From positions 3,169,501-3,233,500 of the forward strand of contig NZ_CP127173.1 of assembly GCF_030264295.1 (NCBI RefSeq): a stretch of DNA of 64,000 bases. Direction: 5' to 3'. Origin of the DNA: Amycolatopsis nalaikhensis (GTDB lineage: Bacteria > Actinomycetota > Actinomycetes > Mycobacteriales > Pseudonocardiaceae). The notes under the pieces were generated by a model, which was not told where the DNA came from, did not search any database, and was given only the letters and a program-made list of their open reading frames with translations. This document shows, piece by piece, positions 1 to 8,403 of the stretch (positions within the stretch are counted from its first letter, which is position 1; each line of letters begins with the position of its first letter). The translations under genes were made by a program, and so were the position numbers.

Positions 1-226
1 CGGTCGCCACGGGCGCCTGCAGAGCCAGCAGGGCGTACGCCTGTTCCTCGCACTGGGCGCGGGCGTCGTCGACCTTCGCGTCGTCGCTGATCACCTGCTC
101 GGCGAGACTGAGATCGACCTCCAGCAGCGCCCGCGTGGCGCGCTCCATGGCGTCGGCGACCTGGACGGACATCGCCGCCAGGTGGTCGGCGAGCTGTTCG
201 AGTTCGACATGGTAAGCCTCACGCAT
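1..226 (-). CDS. phoU: PhoU-type phosphate signalling regulator (N-terminal part)
   Basis: The first 75 codons of a PhoU protein, cut by the left edge. The reading starts MREAYHVELEQLADHLAAM and continues as an amphipathic three-helix-bundle pattern typical of PhoU, which links the Pst phosphate transporter to the PhoR/PhoP two-component system. The ATG at 224-226 is chosen because a -10-like TAGGGT (positions 238-233 on this strand) ends 6 nt before it and there is no Shine-Dalgarno sequence, as expected for a leaderless mRNA. A PHO box lies about 28 bp upstream of the -10. The C-terminal half, including the second PhoU repeat and its metal-binding residues, is outside the window. Confidence 0.85.
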   Translation of the reverse strand, partial: MREAYHVELEQLADHLAAMSVQVADAMERATRALLEVDLSLAEQVISDDAKVDDARAQCEEQAYALLALQAPVAT

Positions 227-266
227 GGTCCAACCCTACGGCCATCCGTGACCAAACACCGCATCG

Positions 267-288
267 CCGGGTGAACCGGACGTGAACC
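267..288 (-). promoter_or_regulatory. PHO box (PhoP operator) upstream of phoU
   Basis: Read on the minus strand, two adjacent 11-nt direct repeats, GGTTCACGTCC and GGTTCACCCGG, match the Streptomyces PhoP direct-repeat-unit consensus G(G/T)TCAYYYR(G/C)G: the second unit perfectly, the first in its GGTTCAC core. They lie just upstream of the expected -35 region of the phoU promoter (-10 TAGGGT at 238-233). In Streptomyces phoU is a known PhoP target, so positive control by PhoP under phosphate limitation is likely. Confidence 0.7.
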
Positions 289-309
289 CGGTCTAACGAT
301 CCTCGCGGA

Positions 310-2712
310 TCAGCCCGTGGTGCTGCTCTTCTTGCTCGTGGTCGTCTTCGAAGTGCTCGTCTTCGACTTCGACGTGCTGGTCGGCGGGGCCTGCTCGCTC
401 GCCGGCACCGGCGCGTTCGGGTCGGGCAGCGGGGTGTTGTTGCGCAGCGCGTCGAAGAGGGCCTTCGTCTTGCTGCGGACGAGCACCTCGTTGCCGCGGT
501 TGTTGGCCATCCCGGTCGTGGGCACGGTCAGGAACGTGATCTTCGACGGGTCCAGGCCCTTCATCGACTGCGCCAGCGTCATCATCTGCTTGACGCCGAG
601 GTTGTCGCCGAAGGTGGCCTTCGCGAACGCCGTGATGAAGTCGCTGAGCTTGCCGGGGTCGAGCACGACGTCCGACGACATGACCTTCTTCAGCAGCGCG
701 CCGATGAACTCCTGCTGCCGCTTGATCCGGCCGTAGTCCGACGTCGGGTCGTTCTTGACGTGCCGGGCGCGCACGAAGTTCAGCGCCTGGTCGCCGGAGA
801 TCGTGACGTCGCCGGTCTGGAGCAGGACCTTCCCGAGGATCGAGTCGTCGATCGGGATCTCGTTGTGGATGGTGACGCCGTGCACGGCGTCGACCATCTC
901 CTTGAAGCCGTTGAAGTCGATGCCGACGAAGTGGTTGATCCGCAGGCCGGTGATCTGCTGGATGACCTTCGTGACGCAGGCCGGTCCGCCGACGGCGTAG
1001 GCGGTGTTCAGCTTCGCGATCTTCTGCGCGGGGACCTTCTCGTCGGTGGTCTTGCTCTGCGCGGGGTCCCAGCGCTGGCACTCGGGCCGGTCGATCTCGA
1101 GGTCACGCGGGAAGGACGTGACGACGACCCGCTTCCGGTCGGCCGGGATGTGGGCGACCATCACGGTGTCGGAGCGCGCACCGGGAGTGCTGTCGGCGGT
1201 GCCGACGCCTTCTTCGGCGGACGCGCCGTCGCGGGTGTCGGAGCCGACCATGAGGAAGTTCTCGTCGTTGGCCTGCGCGTCGGCGTCCTGGATGTCGGCG
1301 GAGTTCTCGTCGAGGGCGGAGACCTGCGTGAACTTGGCGTCGAAGTAGGTCTGCGCACCCCAGGCGCCCCCGATGCCGAGGAAAACGAGCCCGGCGACGA
1401 CGGCGGCGGCGATCCGCCCGAACCGGACCGAACGCTCGATCTTCCGCTGCTTCTTTTCTTGGAGCCGGGTCTGCGCGGCCTGCGCGGGATCCTCTTCGGC
1501 GGCGGGGGCCGGGGTCACGACCCGCTGGAGGGCGGTCCGGGTGCTTTCGAGGATGGAGGCGGGCGAGAGGCGCTCACGGCGTTCGCGGCGCTTGGCTTCC
1601 TCGGCTTCCATCTCGTCGTGGGCGGCGGAGAAGCGGGCGAGGGTGTGGTCGATCTTGCGCCGGTACTGGGTGGCCTCGTCGATCGCTTCCATTTCATCGG
1701 TCATGGTGAGCGGATCGAGAGCGGCCCGGGGAGGAACGGACCCGGCGGCGGGCCGCAGCTGGGTGGGAGCATCCGGCGACACGGCCTCAGCGGCGGCCTC
1801 GGGACGTTTGGGTGTCGGGCCTTCGGGAGCGGCTGCCCGACGGGGTGCGGAGCCATCGGCGGCGGGGCGCTGAGGTGCGGCTTCGGCGCCGTTCGCGGCG
1901 CGGCGAGGCGTGGGGCTGTCCGGAGTTGCACGCGGGGCGCCGTCGGCTCGACGCGGTGCCGACTCGGCACCAACCCCACCGCGGCGAGGTGCGATGCCTC
2001 CAGCGGGAGTCTTCGCGGCGCCTTCAGGCCCAGCGGCAGCGCGGCGCGGCGGCGGGCCATCAGGTGCTTGGCGCGGGGGAGCTGCTTCGGCACGGCGCGA
2101 CGCGGGAGTTCCCTCGGCGGCACGCCGAGGCCCAGGGCGACCGGGAGCCACGGGCCGCTGAGGCGCGGCCCCGTCGAGAGCCTGCGGCCCGGAACCCGCG
2201 GCTCGCCGAGTGGCGTCGGCTTGGGGCCGCTGGGCTTCGGCACCCGCGGCTCGCCGAGAGGCATCAGCCTGCGGACGCGAATCACTAGCCCGTCGAGGAG
2301 CATCCGCACCCCGCCGTGGTGCCTCGGCCGGACCCCCAGCCCGCCGCCCCTCCACCTCGGGAGCCGCCCGCCGAGGGCGGCGCGGCGGCTGAGGCGCCGC
2401 CGACGTCTGCTGGGGCCCGGGATTCGTCACCGGCGGCCGACGCTGCAGCGGCGCCTCCGGCACCGGCGCGGCCGCCGTCGTACGGCGCGGTTGCCTCGGC
2501 CGGGGCGGGCGCGATTGACGAGTCGCATCCGTGGGTACTGGGTCACCGGAGGCTTCCGGGCGCGCCGCTCGCGAGTGCGGCGGCTGCGGGGCCGGGCGAA
2601 CCCCCGTGGTCTTGGCGACGACGTCCGAAACGCTGATCCCGCCCTGGTCCTCCATCGACCTGCGTCTGCCGGTGCGGCGACCGGTTCCCGGGCTGTCGTG
2701 CTCGTCCGGCAC
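310..2712 (-). CDS. LCP (LytR-CpsA-Psr) family protein with long disordered N-terminus
   Basis: 800 aa. The GTG at 2712 is used because AAGGAG sits 5-6 nt upstream; a longer in-frame start at 2898 has no such support. Residues 1 to about 430 are Pro/Arg/Ala-rich and low in complexity, apparently disordered and cytoplasmic. One membrane helix follows at about 435-458, then an extracytoplasmic LCP domain from about 485 to 745 with the phosphate/polyprenyl-binding signatures GSDTRDG and SFPRDLEID. The C-terminus is a Ser/Thr/Lys-rich tail (KSKTSTSKTTTSKKSS). LCP proteins transfer wall glycopolymers such as arabinogalactan or teichoic acids from lipid carriers to peptidoglycan. The N-terminal extension is much longer than usual and may bind cytoplasmic partners (inference). 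Confidence 0.9.
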   Translation of the reverse strand: MPDEHDSPGTGRRTGRRRSMEDQGGISVSDVVAKTTGVRPAPQPPHSRAARPEASGDPVPTDATRQSRPPRPRQPRRTTAAAPVPEAPLQRRPPVTNPGPQQTSAAPQPPRRPRRAAPEVEGRRAGGPAEAPRRGADAPRRASDSRPQADASRRAAGAEAQRPQADATRRAAGSGPQALDGAAPQRPVAPGRPGPRRAAEGTPASRRAEAAPPRQAPDGPPPRRAAAGPEGAAKTPAGGIAPRRGGVGAESAPRRADGAPRATPDSPTPRRAANGAEAAPQRPAADGSAPRRAAAPEGPTPKRPEAAAEAVSPDAPTQLRPAAGSVPPRAALDPLTMTDEMEAIDEATQYRRKIDHTLARFSAAHDEMEAEEAKRRERRERLSPASILESTRTALQRVVTPAPAAEEDPAQAAQTRLQEKKQRKIERSVRFGRIAAAVVAGLVFLGIGGAWGAQTYFDAKFTQVSALDENSADIQDADAQANDENFLMVGSDTRDGASAEEGVGTADSTPGARSDTVMVAHIPADRKRVVVTSFPRDLEIDRPECQRWDPAQSKTTDEKVPAQKIAKLNTAYAVGGPACVTKVIQQITGLRINHFVGIDFNGFKEMVDAVHGVTIHNEIPIDDSILGKVLLQTGDVTISGDQALNFVRARHVKNDPTSDYGRIKRQQEFIGALLKKVMSSDVVLDPGKLSDFITAFAKATFGDNLGVKQMMTLAQSMKGLDPSKITFLTVPTTGMANNRGNEVLVRSKTKALFDALRNNTPLPDPNAPVPASEQAPPTSTSKSKTSTSKTTTSKKSSTTG

Positions 2713-2843
2713 TCGGTCTCCTTCCGCACGATGTCGACTAGGCCGTGTTCCCCCGCAGGAGGTGATCGTTCCCCAGGAGGTTTTCGTTATCGTACGGATA
2801 CCCCCCGTTCGTGACGACACCCTCCCGGAATTTTCTTCACCTT

Positions 2844-2878
2844 GAGTCGACGAACGGCGGCTCAGAGTCGACAAACGG
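2844..2878. repeat. Pair of 14-bp direct repeats upstream of the LCP gene
   Basis: GAGTCGACGAACGG (2844-2857) and GAGTCGACAAACGG (2865-2878) differ at one base and start 21 bp apart, two helical turns. They lie 132-166 bp upstream of the LCP gene start, in the 209-bp gap that also follows the GGDEF gene. The spacing suggests a tandem binding site for a regulator on one DNA face. The regulator is unknown. Confidence 0.45.
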
Positions 2879-2921
2879 GTGAAGACCGCGTTCGGCAATC
2901 CGGAGTAATGCGGCGTTTACG

Positions 2922-3599
2922 TTACTCAGAGTGGGTCATTAACCGCGTGCTTTGCCGGTCGCGATAGGCGACTTTGTTGCGGCCCGCCCGTTTCGCCGCA
3001 TACAGCAGCGAGTCCGCCCTCCGCAGCTGCCGCTCGGGTGACGTCGGCGTCCCCGGTCCCGCCGCTTCGTGGGCGAGTCCGGCGCTGATCGTCACCCGCA
3101 GTCCCGGCTGGAGTTCTGACCAGGGATGACGGGCGACCCGCCGCCGGGCCGCGTCGACGATCCGGACCGCGTGCCCCGCGTCGACGCCGGGCAGCCACAG
3201 CACGAACTCTTCGCCGCCGTAGCGCGCGCAGAAGGCGTCCGGCGGGAGCTCCTCCTGGAGGAGGTCCGCCACCCGGCGGAGGACGCGGTCGCCGACGAGG
3301 TGACCGTATGTGTCGTTGACGCCCTTGAAGCGGTCGAGATCGATCAGCGCGATCGCCCGCGGCGGGGCGTCGGTGAACGGTCCGTACAACCGCTCGTCGA
3401 GGTAACGGCGGTTGTAGCTCGACGTCAGCGCGTCACGCAGGCTGCCGTCACGGGCGATGTCCAGCGCGGAGCGGAGGTGCTGGTAGGCGCGCCGCCAGTC
3501 GCCTTGGGTGGCGAACAGGCCGGCGATCGCCTCGTGCAGGCGGAGCAGGTCCGGTGGGTGCGGGCTCCGGCGCAGCGCGCCTTCGTCCTCGGCGACCAT
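2922..3599 (-). CDS. GGDEF-domain diguanylate cyclase
   Basis: 225 aa. An N-terminal helical, TPR-like segment (about residues 5-45) is followed by a GGDEF domain with the intact active-site motif RYGGEEF at about 125-131 and the upstream LIDLDRFKGVND metal and substrate region. It should make cyclic di-GMP. No RxxD inhibitory I-site is visible just before GGEEF, so product inhibition may be absent. The ATG at 3599 is preferred over the GTG at 3614 because GGAGG lies 5 nt before it. No EAL domain and no membrane segment are seen. The fragment with the helical repeat resembles the end of larger TPR-GGDEF proteins, but no in-frame extension with a start codon exists upstream. Confidence 0.8.
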   Translation of the reverse strand: MVAEDEGALRRSPHPPDLLRLHEAIAGLFATQGDWRRAYQHLRSALDIARDGSLRDALTSSYNRRYLDERLYGPFTDAPPRAIALIDLDRFKGVNDTYGHLVGDRVLRRVADLLQEELPPDAFCARYGGEEFVLWLPGVDAGHAVRIVDAARRRVARHPWSELQPGLRVTISAGLAHEAAGPGTPTSPERQLRRADSLLYAAKRAGRNKVAYRDRQSTRLMTHSE

Positions 3600-3719
3600 G
3601 CCCACCTCCACCACGCATTGGTTGTCGTCGCAGAGGAGGCCGCGCTTGAGGTGTCGGGTACGCGCGAAAGCGAATTTCGCTCAAGGGGACGACGAACGTG
3701 ACTCTGCGGAGTCGTTCGC

Positions 3720-4298
3720 TCAGAGCCCGGAGAACGGCTCGATGTCCTTGAGCTGCGCGTACTGGTCTTTGGCCCAGTAACTCACATTAGCCGTTTTGTC
3801 GCCCAGTAACTGGCGGTAGTCGGCCCACGGGACCCAGCGCCAGTCGCCGACCTCGGCCGGGTTGGGGTCGGGCTCGGCGTCGGCCCACGCGGCGAACACC
3901 GGGCAGAACTCGTTCTCGACGATCCCCTGGAACGGCGGCGTCCGGTACCGGTACTTCGGCAGCACGCAGTGCAGCCCGGACAGCGACGGCAGCCCGAGCT
4001 CGTAGGCGGCCCGGCGGCGCACGGCGTCTTCGAGGGACTCGCCGGGCGCGGGGTGACCGCAGACGCTGTTGGTCCAGACCCCCGGCCAGACCTTCTTGTC
4101 GAGCGCCCGCTGGGTGATCAGCAGCGCGTTGTCGCCGCGCCGCAGGACGTAGCAGGAAAACGCCAGGTGCAACCGGGTGTGCTCGTGGTGGCTGGCCAGC
4201 TTCGGGCCGGTTTCGCCGGTGGGCACGCCGTCTTCGGTGACGAAGACGACCTGCTCGGTCTCGGGTTCGGTCGCGGTATCCACGAGTCCAGTGAACAC
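3720..4298 (-). CDS. idi: Isopentenyl-diphosphate delta-isomerase (type 1)
   Basis: 192 aa, a usual length for type 1 IDI. It interconverts IPP and DMAPP in isoprenoid biosynthesis. The Nudix-like fold is recognisable. TNSVCGHPAPGES carries the catalytic cysteine (about residue 79) and a metal-ligand histidine, and VENEFCPVF carries the catalytic glutamate. The C-terminal GDWRWVPW and SYWAKDQ segments are also typical. The start is uncertain: GTG 4298 has no clear ribosome-binding site, and an in-frame GTG lies five codons further in. The gene stands alone, 71 bp downstream of the hydrolase gene on the same strand. Confidence 0.9.
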   Translation of the reverse strand: MFTGLVDTATEPETEQVVFVTEDGVPTGETGPKLASHHEHTRLHLAFSCYVLRRGDNALLITQRALDKKVWPGVWTNSVCGHPAPGESLEDAVRRRAAYELGLPSLSGLHCVLPKYRYRTPPFQGIVENEFCPVFAAWADAEPDPNPAEVGDWRWVPWADYRQLLGDKTANVSYWAKDQYAQLKDIEPFSGL

Positions 4299-4369
4299 GA
4301 CGAGCCGTCGCGCGCCGTACCGCGAGGCGGGTGGGTTACCGGCGTTCCGCCCGCCGGGGTGACGGCCCG

Positions 4370-5203
4370 TTACCGCGCGTTGAGGTGCTCGACGAGGAGC
4401 GTCGTGACGGCTTCCGGCGCCTCTTCGGGCACCCAGTGCGAGACGTCTTCGAGCATTTCGAAGCGGTAGGGCGCGCTGACCCAGTTCGCGGTGTCGAGCG
4501 CGGCGGTCGAGCCGAAGGAGACGTCTTCGGTGCTCCAGATGTACAGCGTCGGCACGGCGATCTTGCCGATCTTCCCGCCGGGCCGCCCGGCGCGGTACCA
4601 GTTGAGGGCGGCGGTGAGCGCGCCCGGCTCGGACAGCCGCTGGACGTAGTCGTCGACCTTGGACGGCGACACGCGCCGCTCGAACATGTCCCGCAGCGCG
4701 CGGGCGCCGTTCTCCAGCATCCGCCGCTCGGTGACGCGGGTCTGCCGCCACTCGGTCATGTACCGGGTGCGCAGGTGCTGGTCTTCGTCGGTCTTCATGG
4801 CCTCGGCGAGCGCGGCGGGGTGCGGCGTCGAGACGACGGTGAGGCTCCGCAGCCGCTCGGGGTGCGCGTCGGCGGTCCACCAGGCGACGGCGCCGCCCCA
4901 GTCGTGCCCGACGAGGTCGAACTCCCGCCACCCCAACCGGTCGGCGATCGCGGCGACGTCCCCGACGAGGTGATCGATCGAGTAGTCGGTGGCCGGTTCG
5001 GGCCGCACATCGGGCGAGTAGCCGCGCTGATCGGGCGCGACGGCCCGGAAGCCGAGCACCCCGAGGGTGGCGACCTGGTGCTCCCACTCGACGGCGGCCT
5101 CGGGGAAGCCGTGCAGCAGCAGCACGGGCCGCCCGTCTTCGGGCCCGGCGGCGATGGCGTCGAAGGAACCGGCCTCGGTGGGGATGCTGATGTGGTCGAT
5201 CAC
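4370..5203 (-). CDS. Alpha/beta hydrolase, epoxide hydrolase-like
   Basis: 277 aa, one alpha/beta-hydrolase domain. LLLHGFPE supplies the oxyanion hole. GHDWGG carries an aspartate in the nucleophile-elbow position, which points to the epoxide hydrolase/haloalkane dehalogenase branch rather than serine esterases. The catalytic histidine is in DVSHWVPEE near the C-terminus. A cap region lies at about residues 130-200. The substrate cannot be read from the sequence. ATG 5203 is the only good start. The NACHT gene ends 37 bp upstream on the same strand, but there is no functional link. Confidence 0.85.
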   Translation of the reverse strand: MIDHISIPTEAGSFDAIAAGPEDGRPVLLLHGFPEAAVEWEHQVATLGVLGFRAVAPDQRGYSPDVRPEPATDYSIDHLVGDVAAIADRLGWREFDLVGHDWGGAVAWWTADAHPERLRSLTVVSTPHPAALAEAMKTDEDQHLRTRYMTEWRQTRVTERRMLENGARALRDMFERRVSPSKVDDYVQRLSEPGALTAALNWYRAGRPGGKIGKIAVPTLYIWSTEDVSFGSTAALDTANWVSAPYRFEMLEDVSHWVPEEAPEAVTTLLVEHLNAR

Positions 5204-5240
5204 GAGCCCGAATCTACTTCGCAGGGTTGAACGTCCGGTG

Positions 5241-8200
5241 TCAGCGGTCCCGGATGGTCACGACGGTGCTGTCTGGTCCGAGCAGCTCCACCCCGGCAAG
5301 CTGGACGAGCTTGCCGACCCGGATCTCCAACCCCGAGCGGTCGGCCAACGGCCGCAGGTCGAGCGGGCCCCGCCCCGTGATCGTCAGCGCGGTGAGGTGG
5401 GGAAGATCGGCCAACGGAGACAGACCGGGTTCGCCCTGCGGGTTCCGCACGCGCAATTCCCGCAGTTGCCGCAGCCCGCTCAACAGGGACAGGTCGGGCA
5501 GCTCGGTGCCGGTGAGGTCGAGCGTCTGCAGACCGGTCAGCCCGGCGATCGGGGTGAGGTCTACGAACGGGCATTCAAGCAGTCGCAAGCTTCGCAACCC
5601 GTCTGCCCAGCGGCTGAGCAGTGTCACGTCTTCGAGCGTTCTGCAGTCGTGCAGGCGCACCGTGTGCGGATCGTCCAGGAAGGCGAGCGGCGTCAAGTCG
5701 GTGAACCGGACAACGTGGTTGAGGCACACCGATCGCAGTCCGGTCAGCGGCGAGAGGTCGGACAGACGGGACGGATCGTCGATCCAGCTCAACTCGAGCT
5801 GCCGCAGGTGCGGCAGTTCGGACAACGCAGCCCAGCCGTGGGTGCCGAGCCGGGCTTCGACCGAGGTCAGTCCGCGCACCTCGGCGAGCGGAGTGAGGTC
5901 CACCGACTGCCGGTTGGACGGGCCGACCAGTACCAGCCGAGTCAGGCTGGTGCCGGCGAGGGAAGGTAGGTCGTACCCTGCGGAATCGTCGATCTCCAGC
6001 GCCTCGAGCCGGGGCAGGTCGCGAACGAAGTCCAACCGGCCGTACCCGCTGCCGAACCCGCAGCGCAGCCGCACGAGGCTGCGCAGGTGCTCGAGGCCGG
6101 GCAGCAGCGCCGGGTCGTACACGGCCAGAAAACCGTCGAGCAGAGGGGAATCGGCGAGCACTCGTTCCACGTACTCCGCGGGGTCGAACCGTTCCCACGC
6201 CGCGATCAGCTCCAGCGTGGTGTTGACGTCCCGGCTCCCGCTGTACCTTGCGAGGAAGTCGAGCGCGGCCGGGCCGCCGATCAAGGCCGCCGTGCGGACC
6301 AGGAGGGGCACTTGCCGCGGCTCCGGTTCGAAGTCGGCCAGCAGATCCAGAACGAAATCGCCACTTGCGGCCAGCGCCTCCGCCTCGTCGAAGGTGGTGG
6401 GCGGGATGAGGGCGCTCGCCCGATCTTCGATCTCGTTCCGCAGCCGCTCGCTTAACACCGGCGAGGTTTCCAAGCAGGCCAACGCGACCAAGTCGAGCTT
6501 CAGCCGCTCGTGCTCGTCCGCGTCCGACTGGAGGATCCCGTCCAGCAGACGTTCCCGCTGCAGGCGGTGCGCATGGCCGGCGGCCAGCACCACCACCTCA
6601 CGCCACTGGTCCAGGTGTGCGTTCGTCGTCAGGATTCCGATGTCGTCCTCTTCGACGGCTGCCTGTGCCGCCAGGTACTCCTGGAACGTCCGGTGCACGA
6701 AGTCGATGCGGCCGGGGACCGGTTCGCGCAGCACGCCACCGCGATCCAGCAAGTGGCGGAACACCGTGTGCGGGGTGACGTCGATCTGGCCCATCGACCG
6801 AAGCTTGGCCGCCACACGGGCTTCGGCATCGGATGCCGGGACATCCGTGTGGTCGTTGCGGACCAGCCAGTACGCCAGGCTCCGAAGCAGTACGAGCTTC
6901 TCGGGCAGGGAAAGGCGGACGGTGGCCTCGATCCGCCGTTCGAGGTCGCGGTTGTCGAGCAGCATGCGCAGCGCGACTTCGTACAGCTCCATGCGGTTGT
7001 CCGGCAGCCGCCCGCTGCCTTCGTGGTGCAGGGCGCAGAGCAGCGCGCACAGCAACGGATTCTCGGCCAGTCGCCGCAACGCCCTCCGCGCGCCGATGGC
7101 CTCGATCAACGAGTCGCGCTGCTCCTCTAGAGCCGTACCGGGCAACGCCGCATGCCAGCGCGTTACGAACGTCCGGACGTCGCGGGGTGTCATCGGCTGG
7201 AGCCGGATCTCAGTGAAATCCTCGTTGCGCAGCCAGTCGGAGACCACCGCCGAGGGGCGTGTAGTGACAACGAACCGAGCCTGCGGGAATGCGCCGACAA
7301 GTTCACGCAGCCAATCGCGCACCTCACCGCGACGCTCGTCCGGGAGCTCATCGAGGCCGTCGACGAGCAGCACGGCCCGGCCGCTGCGCAGGCGCTGCTG
7401 TACCCAGCCGTTCGGCATCTCGTCGGCGATGTGCCGACCGACCTCTTCCAGGAATCGCTCGGGCGTGGGCAGCGGTGACCGGCTGAACCGCCGCAACCGC
7501 ACCAAGAACGGCTCGAGGTCGGTCCACCCGTCGACGTCCTTCAATTGCCGGCTCGCGCACTGGACCGCCAGCCATTGGAGCAGCGTCGTCTTTCCCGAGC
7601 CGGCCTCGCCTCGCAGCAGGATCCTCGACGTCCTCGGCAGGACCTGCTCGATCCGGTCGCCGGTCGCGAAGTTGTCCTCGGAGCTGACGTTCAGGCTCAG
7701 GTATGCGACCGACAGCGGGTACAGCCGGGTTGCGTCGGTCAGGCCCGCGCCGAACAGGGCCATCCGGTCCAACGCGGTCACGACCTGGCGGCGGAAGTCC
7801 GCCGCGAAGTCGTCCGGGTGGCGGCGTTCCGGCAGCGCGGCGAGCACGTTCCGGACCGTTTCGAGGATGTCCGTCTCGCGGCGGAGGACTTCGACCAGAG
7901 CACCGGACTGGAATCGAGGCAGAGTCGTCGTGACCTGCACCAGGTAGGCGCAGCATTCGCGGAGAACACGCTGGTAGAACTCGGTGCCATCGGTCGACAG
8001 CAAAAACTCTCGGGGAATTCGCGGGGCAGTTCCGAGCAGGTAGCGGTACAGGTAGGCCGCGTCGAGGTCGGTGGCGAACAGGTCCTCGTCGGTCAGGGCC
8101 GCGCGCTCGAACGTCTCATGGGCTGCCTCGACGGCTGCCGCCCGCTCGTGCTCCGGCAGCCCGCGAAACTCCACGTCGATGAACGGCAGCAGCCGGTCAG

Positions 8201-8393
8201 CGACGCGGGACTCGAGGTTGGTGAACAGCAGCTTCAGTTTGCGGCGGTCGTTGAGGCCGGCGAGCTGCTTCTCCATCAGGTCGAGTGCCTTGGCCGAGGC
8301 GTCGGCGGCGATCGGGCGGTCGCCGAGCCAGATCTTCGCGGCCGCCTTCACCACTGCCGTGGTCAAGGCAATGGCCGACGCTTCGAGCCTCAT
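5241..8393 (-). CDS. NACHT NTPase with C-terminal leucine-rich repeats (bacterial NLR)
   Basis: 1050 aa. Three parts are visible. The N-terminal helical domain (about 1-235, with EFRGLPEHERAAAVEAA and CCAYLVQVTTTLPRFQ) resembles the NNH1 domain of actinobacterial NACHT proteins. The NACHT STAND ATPase has Walker A GEAGSGKTTLLQ near residue 262, Walker B VLLVDGLDELPDERR near 341, and a later FVHRTFQEYLAA winged-helix signature. A leucine-rich repeat tail (about 770-1035) has repeats of the form L..L..L.L......DL..L. bNACHT proteins of this architecture include antiphage defence genes that sense infection by oligomerising; no toxic effector domain is obvious here. The gene starts 10 nt after the stop of the isochorismatase gene, so it may be the last gene of that operon. 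Confidence 0.85.
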   Translation of the reverse strand: MRLEASAIALTTAVVKAAAKIWLGDRPIAADASAKALDLMEKQLAGLNDRRKLKLLFTNLESRVADRLLPFIDVEFRGLPEHERAAAVEAAHETFERAALTDEDLFATDLDAAYLYRYLLGTAPRIPREFLLSTDGTEFYQRVLRECCAYLVQVTTTLPRFQSGALVEVLRRETDILETVRNVLAALPERRHPDDFAADFRRQVVTALDRMALFGAGLTDATRLYPLSVAYLSLNVSSEDNFATGDRIEQVLPRTSRILLRGEAGSGKTTLLQWLAVQCASRQLKDVDGWTDLEPFLVRLRRFSRSPLPTPERFLEEVGRHIADEMPNGWVQQRLRSGRAVLLVDGLDELPDERRGEVRDWLRELVGAFPQARFVVTTRPSAVVSDWLRNEDFTEIRLQPMTPRDVRTFVTRWHAALPGTALEEQRDSLIEAIGARRALRRLAENPLLCALLCALHHEGSGRLPDNRMELYEVALRMLLDNRDLERRIEATVRLSLPEKLVLLRSLAYWLVRNDHTDVPASDAEARVAAKLRSMGQIDVTPHTVFRHLLDRGGVLREPVPGRIDFVHRTFQEYLAAQAAVEEDDIGILTTNAHLDQWREVVVLAAGHAHRLQRERLLDGILQSDADEHERLKLDLVALACLETSPVLSERLRNEIEDRASALIPPTTFDEAEALAASGDFVLDLLADFEPEPRQVPLLVRTAALIGGPAALDFLARYSGSRDVNTTLELIAAWERFDPAEYVERVLADSPLLDGFLAVYDPALLPGLEHLRSLVRLRCGFGSGYGRLDFVRDLPRLEALEIDDSAGYDLPSLAGTSLTRLVLVGPSNRQSVDLTPLAEVRGLTSVEARLGTHGWAALSELPHLRQLELSWIDDPSRLSDLSPLTGLRSVCLNHVVRFTDLTPLAFLDDPHTVRLHDCRTLEDVTLLSRWADGLRSLRLLECPFVDLTPIAGLTGLQTLDLTGTELPDLSLLSGLRQLRELRVRNPQGEPGLSPLADLPHLTALTITGRGPLDLRPLADRSGLEIRVGKLVQLAGVELLGPDSTVVTIRDR

Positions 8394-8403
8394 CGAGCCA
8401 AGG

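Noticed and set aside
760..2814. 684-aa open frame on the plus strand opposite the LCP gene
   Set aside because: Low-complexity shadow typical of high-GC DNA; the LCP domain on the minus strand is clear.
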